Shown here: in pieces, positions 5,884 through 8,558 of the stretch
Position numbering within the stretch: the stretch's first letter is position 1
Layout of the letters: each line of letters starts with the position of its first letter
Source of the DNA: Pseudopedobacter sp043763845
GTDB taxonomy: Bacteria > Bacteroidota > Bacteroidia > Sphingobacteriales > Sphingobacteriaceae
Assembly: GCA_043763845.1 (NCBI GenBank)
Contig: JAYULE010000154.1
Location: 1 to 8,558 of the forward strand
Direction of reading: 5' to 3'
Length of the DNA: 8,558 nucleotides
Position numbers and translations under genes: made by a program
The notes under the pieces: model-generated
The model's input: the letters and a program-made list of their open reading frames with translations, nothing else
Databases searched by the model: none
Told to the model about the DNA's origin: nothing

Positions 5884-7362
5884 ATGCCATTCAAAAATAA
5901 AGGGAACAGTCGAGATGACAAATCCAAAAAAGACGGTTCAAAATTCGGTAAAACCGAAAGCAATCGCACATTTACATCTGGAAGCAGATCGTCAGATAAA
6001 CCTAAATCTTCTAGTCGCCCTTATGGCACTTACACTCCAGGCGGCAATTCTGGCAGTGATAATGAGGATAAAAGAAATCAAACCGATAACAAAAAGACTT
6101 ATTATAAAGACAGGTCTTTTACCGATAATTCGACTTCAGATAGAGATAAAAAAACTAGTTACGGTGGGAAATCTTTTGGTAAAGATAGCCGCTCAACATC
6201 CGGCCACAGCCGTAACCAAAAAACAGATAGTAGAGAAAAAAAACCCTACGGCGATAAACCTGAAGGTGGGTTTAATAGAGAAAGAAAGCCTTTCGGAGCT
6301 AGAACCGAAAACTTGGGAGGTAGTGAAAGAAAGCCTTTTAACCCCGACCGTAATTTTAATAAAGACGATAAAAAACCTTTCGGCGATAAACCGCGTGAAG
6401 CAAAATCGTATAGCAATAAAAAATTTACCGACCGAGAAAAAACTCCTTTTAAAGGTCGTGTTAAAGCAGAAGACGATGATTTACGACCAAGCTATACCAG
6501 CAAGGCCGAAAATTTTAGTCGCCCGTACGAAAAAACTTATGAAAAACGAGGCAGCCAGCCCAAACAAGATGTAATTGATTTTGGCGATGGAAACATAAAA
6601 CCACGGGGCAAAGCCGGCAGCAAAACATCGTTTAATAAAGATGAAGAGTTTATAAGATTAAACCGTTACATAGCAAATGCAGGTATATGTTCTCGCCGTA
6701 AGGCCGATGAATTAATTGCCGCTGGCGTTGTTAGTGTAAATGGTATTGCTATAACTGAGCTAGGCGCAAAAGTTAACCCTGCAAAAGATGAAATACGTTA
6801 CAATGGCGAGTTGCTAAAATCCGAAAAAATGGTTTATGTACTTTTAAATAAACCAAAAGATTTTATTACCACAACAGATGACCCGCAAGAACGTAAAACC
6901 GTTATGGCATTGGTTGATAAAGCCAGCCGAGAACGTATTTACCCTGTTGGCCGTTTAGATAGAAATACCACTGGATTATTATTAATGACTAACGATGGGG
7001 ACTTAGCCGAAAAACTGTCGCACCCACGCAACAACATAAGCAAAATTTACCAAGTAGAGTTAAGCCGAAATTTAAGCCAAGGCGATTTTAACAAAATTTC
7101 TTTTGGTTTAGAACTAGAGGATGGCTTGATTAAGCCAGACACAGTATCGTACGTTACTGGCGGTAGCAAAAACGAAATTGGCATACAAATACACAGCGGT
7201 AAAAACCGAATTGTACGCCGTATTTTCGAAAGCTTAGGTTATGAAGTTGTAAAACTAGACCGTGTAATTTATGCCAACCTAAGCAAAAAAGATTTACCTC
7301 GGGGAAAATGGAGGCATTTAAACGAAAAAGAGGTAATTCAATTAAAGCATTTTATTAAATAA
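5884..7362 (+). CDS. rluB: RluB-type 23S rRNA pseudouridine synthase with long charged N-terminal extension
   Basis: The enzyme isomerises a uridine to pseudouridine in 23S rRNA. From the ATG at 5884 it has 492 residues. An in-frame TTG at 5851 would add 11 but sits in the -7 box, so ATG is preferred. Residues 1-~255 are low complexity (K, R, D, S, G, N), with repeated motifs such as KKPYGDKP, RKPFGAR, RKPFNPDR and KKPFGDKP, and are probably disordered and RNA-binding. An S4 RNA-binding domain follows (~256-315: IRLNRYIANAGICSRRKADE). The catalytic domain (~318-490) has VGRLDRNTTGLLLMTNDGDL (355-374) with catalytic D359, and GKNRIVRRIFESLGYEV (439-455). RluB is favoured over RsuA/RluE/RluF by LLNKPKDFITTTDDPQERKTV, but the exact target is inferred. 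Bacterial RluB proteins are usually about 240-300 residues, so the extension roughly doubles the size. The gene is a single unit with its own promoter and terminator. Confidence 0.9.
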   Translation: MPFKNKGNSRDDKSKKDGSKFGKTESNRTFTSGSRSSDKPKSSSRPYGTYTPGGNSGSDNEDKRNQTDNKKTYYKDRSFTDNSTSDRDKKTSYGGKSFGKDSRSTSGHSRNQKTDSREKKPYGDKPEGGFNRERKPFGARTENLGGSERKPFNPDRNFNKDDKKPFGDKPREAKSYSNKKFTDREKTPFKGRVKAEDDDLRPSYTSKAENFSRPYEKTYEKRGSQPKQDVIDFGDGNIKPRGKAGSKTSFNKDEEFIRLNRYIANAGICSRRKADELIAAGVVSVNGIAITELGAKVNPAKDEIRYNGELLKSEKMVYVLLNKPKDFITTTDDPQERKTVMALVDKASRERIYPVGRLDRNTTGLLLMTNDGDLAEKLSHPRNNISKIYQVELSRNLSQGDFNKISFGLELEDGLIKPDTVSYVTGGSKNEIGIQIHSGKNRIVRRIFESLGYEVVKLDRVIYANLSKKDLPRGKWRHLNEKEVIQLKHFIK

Positions 7363-7390
7363 TATTTAGCTATTTTCAGTTATAAAAATC

Positions 7391-7422
7391 AGGGTTAAAA
7401 AATATTTTAACCCTAATTTTTT
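7391..7422 (+). terminator. Intrinsic terminator of the pseudouridine synthase gene
   Basis: AGGGTTAAAA (7391-7400) and TTTTAACCCT (7405-7414) form a perfect 10-bp stem around the loop AATA. The stem is followed by AA and six T (7417-7422). It begins 28 nt after the TAA stop, exactly where a rho-independent terminator is expected. Confidence 0.85.
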
Positions 7423-7767
7423 GTGTTTTTTTCTTTATCTTATTTTTGGGTTGCTATTTAAAACAAATTCAAAAATATTATTCGGCATTAATCTTGTTTA
7501 TAAGCAAAAAAAAAGACTTTATTCCTTTTTTGGTTAAACCCCGCCCCTTTCAAGATTTATGTTTTTAATTAATTTTTTGTTACTTATATACTTTTCTTTG
7601 AAAATTTAAAGTATTGTTCCCTATAAAATTTCTAACGTTTTCTTTGAGCCACAATGCTTACAATATGCTAATTCCTATTACCCGGCTTTGTCAATAGCAA
7701 TTTTAAACACTTATTAAATATAATCCTAAAAGTCGCAACTTATTTTGAAATAACTTTAATAAACAAT

Positions 7768-7799
7768 AAGAGCCAACTAAAATATATTAGGTGGCTCTT
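7768..7799. terminator. Hairpin terminator of the T9SS protein gene, possibly bidirectional
   Basis: AAGAGCCAACTAA (7768-7780) pairs with TTAGGTGGCTCTT (7787-7799) with one A/G mismatch, around the loop AATATA. It lies about 20 nt past the stop of the minus-strand gene, so it most likely ends that transcript. The minus-strand tail ATTGTTTATT is only moderately T-rich. Read on the plus strand the stem ends in a T-run (7798-7801), so it could also stop read-through from the left. Confidence 0.7.
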
Positions 7800-7819
7800 T
7801 TCTTAATTAAACTATTTAC

Positions 7820-8558
7820 TTACTGTTTTATAAACTTTTTACGAGCAATAACTTGTTTAGATTTTTGGTTGCTTAACTCTAAAATATAAACACCTTTCTG
7901 CAAATCACCCACGTTTCTACTGATAGTATTTGTTTTAATATTGTTAAATATCATTACCTTTTTGCCATTTAAATTTAACACCGAAACCATTTTGTCGTCG
8001 GTTATTGCAAAACTCCATTTAACATTTAAATTGTCTTTTACTGGGTTAGGGTAAATATTTAGTATATCGCTGTCCTCTACATTAAAACTTACAAACTTTA
8101 TACCCGACAATTGGTTGCTACCGTTTTCATCAATAGTATTTAAACGGTAGTAGTTTATGCCGTTTTGTGGAGCTTTATCTACATAACTATAAGTATTGGC
8201 ACTATTACCAGCTGCATTAATTTTACCTATTGTACTAAAAGCTTCGCTATTGCTGCTGCGTTGTACTTCAAAATGCAACACATTTTTTTCACTTATGCTT
8301 TCCCAGTTTAACAACACACCTGTGTTTTGTTTTGCAGCTGTAAAACTTTTTAGTGTTATAGGTAAAACCGCTTTTGGTTGTATTATTAAAACAAATCTAT
8401 CGTTACCAAAACTTGTAGCTATAGCTTTATCAATACCAAATATGTATTCGTTATTTGCTACATCTATTGGTGTTAGTGTACCTAAGTAATTATCTTTTAA
8501 GTGTACATCTTTGGCAATTACTGCGGTTAAATCTGTAAACTTTAATTTGTAGTTAGGT
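7820..8558 (-). CDS. T9SS type A sorting domain-containing surface protein, C-terminal part only
   Basis: The minus-strand frame is open to the right window edge (the residues nearest the edge read PNYKLKFTDLTAVIAKDVHL), so this is the last ~245 residues of a longer secreted protein. A GTG at 8317 is internal and not the start. In order there is: a beta-rich segment ending SFGNDRFVLII, typical of Bacteroidota surface proteins; the linker LPITLKSFTAAKQNTGVLLNW; a fibronectin-III-like module (FEVQRSSNSEAFSTIGKI ... NYYRLNTIDENG); and the C-terminal type A sorting domain (about 80 residues, 7823-8062) with LNIYPNPVKDNLNVK and the ending GVYILELS ... KKFIKQ. T9SS recognises this domain and exports the protein across the outer membrane, usually with removal of the domain and anchoring to the surface. 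The cargo function is in the missing N-terminal part, so it cannot be named. Confidence 0.9.
   Translation of the reverse strand, partial: PNYKLKFTDLTAVIAKDVHLKDNYLGTLTPIDVANNEYIFGIDKAIATSFGNDRFVLIIQPKAVLPITLKSFTAAKQNTGVLLNWESISEKNVLHFEVQRSSNSEAFSTIGKINAAGNSANTYSYVDKAPQNGINYYRLNTIDENGSNQLSGIKFVSFNVEDSDILNIYPNPVKDNLNVKWSFAITDDKMVSVLNLNGKKVMIFNNIKTNTISRNVGDLQKGVYILELSNQKSKQVIARKKFIKQ

Larger units (their letters stand above)
7363..7819. other. Convergent intergenic region without a recognisable gene
   Basis: These 457 nt lie between the 3' ends of the pseudouridine synthase and the T9SS protein. Two hairpins mark the ends (7391-7422 and 7768-7799). Between them the DNA is very AT-rich apart from the C-run ACCCCGCCCC at 7538-7547. 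Only very short frames occur. One minus-strand fragment (about 7622-7672) reads ELAYCKHCGSKKTLEIL between stops and has a CxxCG zinc-ribbon look, but it is too short to call. I see no tRNA, known RNA motif or repeat array. Confidence 0.6.

Noticed and set aside
5753..6574. A 273-codon plus-strand ORF in another frame across the N-terminal half of rluB
   Set aside because: It overlaps the low-complexity region, where biased Lys/Asp/Asn/Arg/Gly/Ser codons naturally give a stop-poor shifted frame. Its product is a featureless I/K/L/T-rich string, and its start precedes the rluB promoter box. Overprinting is possible in principle but nothing supports it.
7441..7477. TATTTTTG on the plus strand (7441-7448) and on the minus strand (7470-7477) as promoters
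   Set aside because: Both fit TAnnTTTG, but the gap is extremely AT-rich, no ORF follows either one, and a terminator lies directly before the plus-strand match. Chance is the simpler reading.
7538..7550. Short C-rich tract ACCCCGCCCCTTT in AT-rich DNA
   Set aside because: It is a single short tract with no repeat partner, pairing arm or motif that I can connect to a function.
8196..8489. 97-codon plus-strand ORF and the GTG at 8317 as a start for the minus-strand gene
   Set aside because: The plus-strand frame is antisense to the T9SS protein. The minus-strand frame continues open through the GTG to the window edge with family-typical sequence (LPITLKSFTAAKQNTG), so GTG is internal.

Overview
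The window looks like ordinary chromosomal DNA from a member of the Bacteroidota (phylum Bacteroidetes). Three things point there: a type IX secretion (T9SS type A) sorting domain at the C-terminus of the last gene, AT-rich intergenic DNA with TAnnTTTG-type -7 boxes in place of sigma70 sites, and little Shine-Dalgarno sequence before the genes. A sphingobacterial relative (Pedobacter/Mucilaginibacter-like) is a reasonable guess from the gene types, but the sequence does not prove it.

Layout. (1) Positions 3-4264, plus strand: a two-gene unit. It starts outside the window with a large DUF5107-TPR protein, followed after 2 nt by an MFS sugar/H+ symporter of the sugar-porter family. (2) Positions 4265-4507: a short AT-rich gap with a good plus-strand -7 box and a 21-codon ORF that runs into the 3' end of the next gene. 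(3) Positions 4508-5440, minus strand: trhO, the rhodanese-type tRNA U34 hydroxylase, with a candidate -7 box 44 nt upstream. (4) Positions 5441-5883: an unusual intergenic segment. It holds a long near-perfect palindrome (5581-5643), smaller hairpins beside it, a doubtful 75-codon secreted ORF on the minus strand that ends inside the palindrome, and the promoter of the next gene. (5) Positions 5884-7362, plus strand: an RluB-type 23S rRNA pseudouridine synthase with a very long charged, probably disordered N-terminal extension. A clear intrinsic terminator follows. (6) Positions 7363-7819: a 457-nt convergent gap with two hairpin terminators and otherwise no recognisable gene. (7) Positions 7820-8558, minus strand: the C-terminal part of a T9SS-secreted surface protein, cut by the window edge.

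How the genes relate: the first two probably act together in carbohydrate sensing/processing and uptake. trhO and the pseudouridine synthase are both RNA-modification enzymes, but they are divergent and separately promoted. I see no defence system, transposase ORF, CRISPR array, tRNA or rRNA. The most unusual material is the palindrome and truncated-ORF segment between trhO and the pseudouridine synthase.
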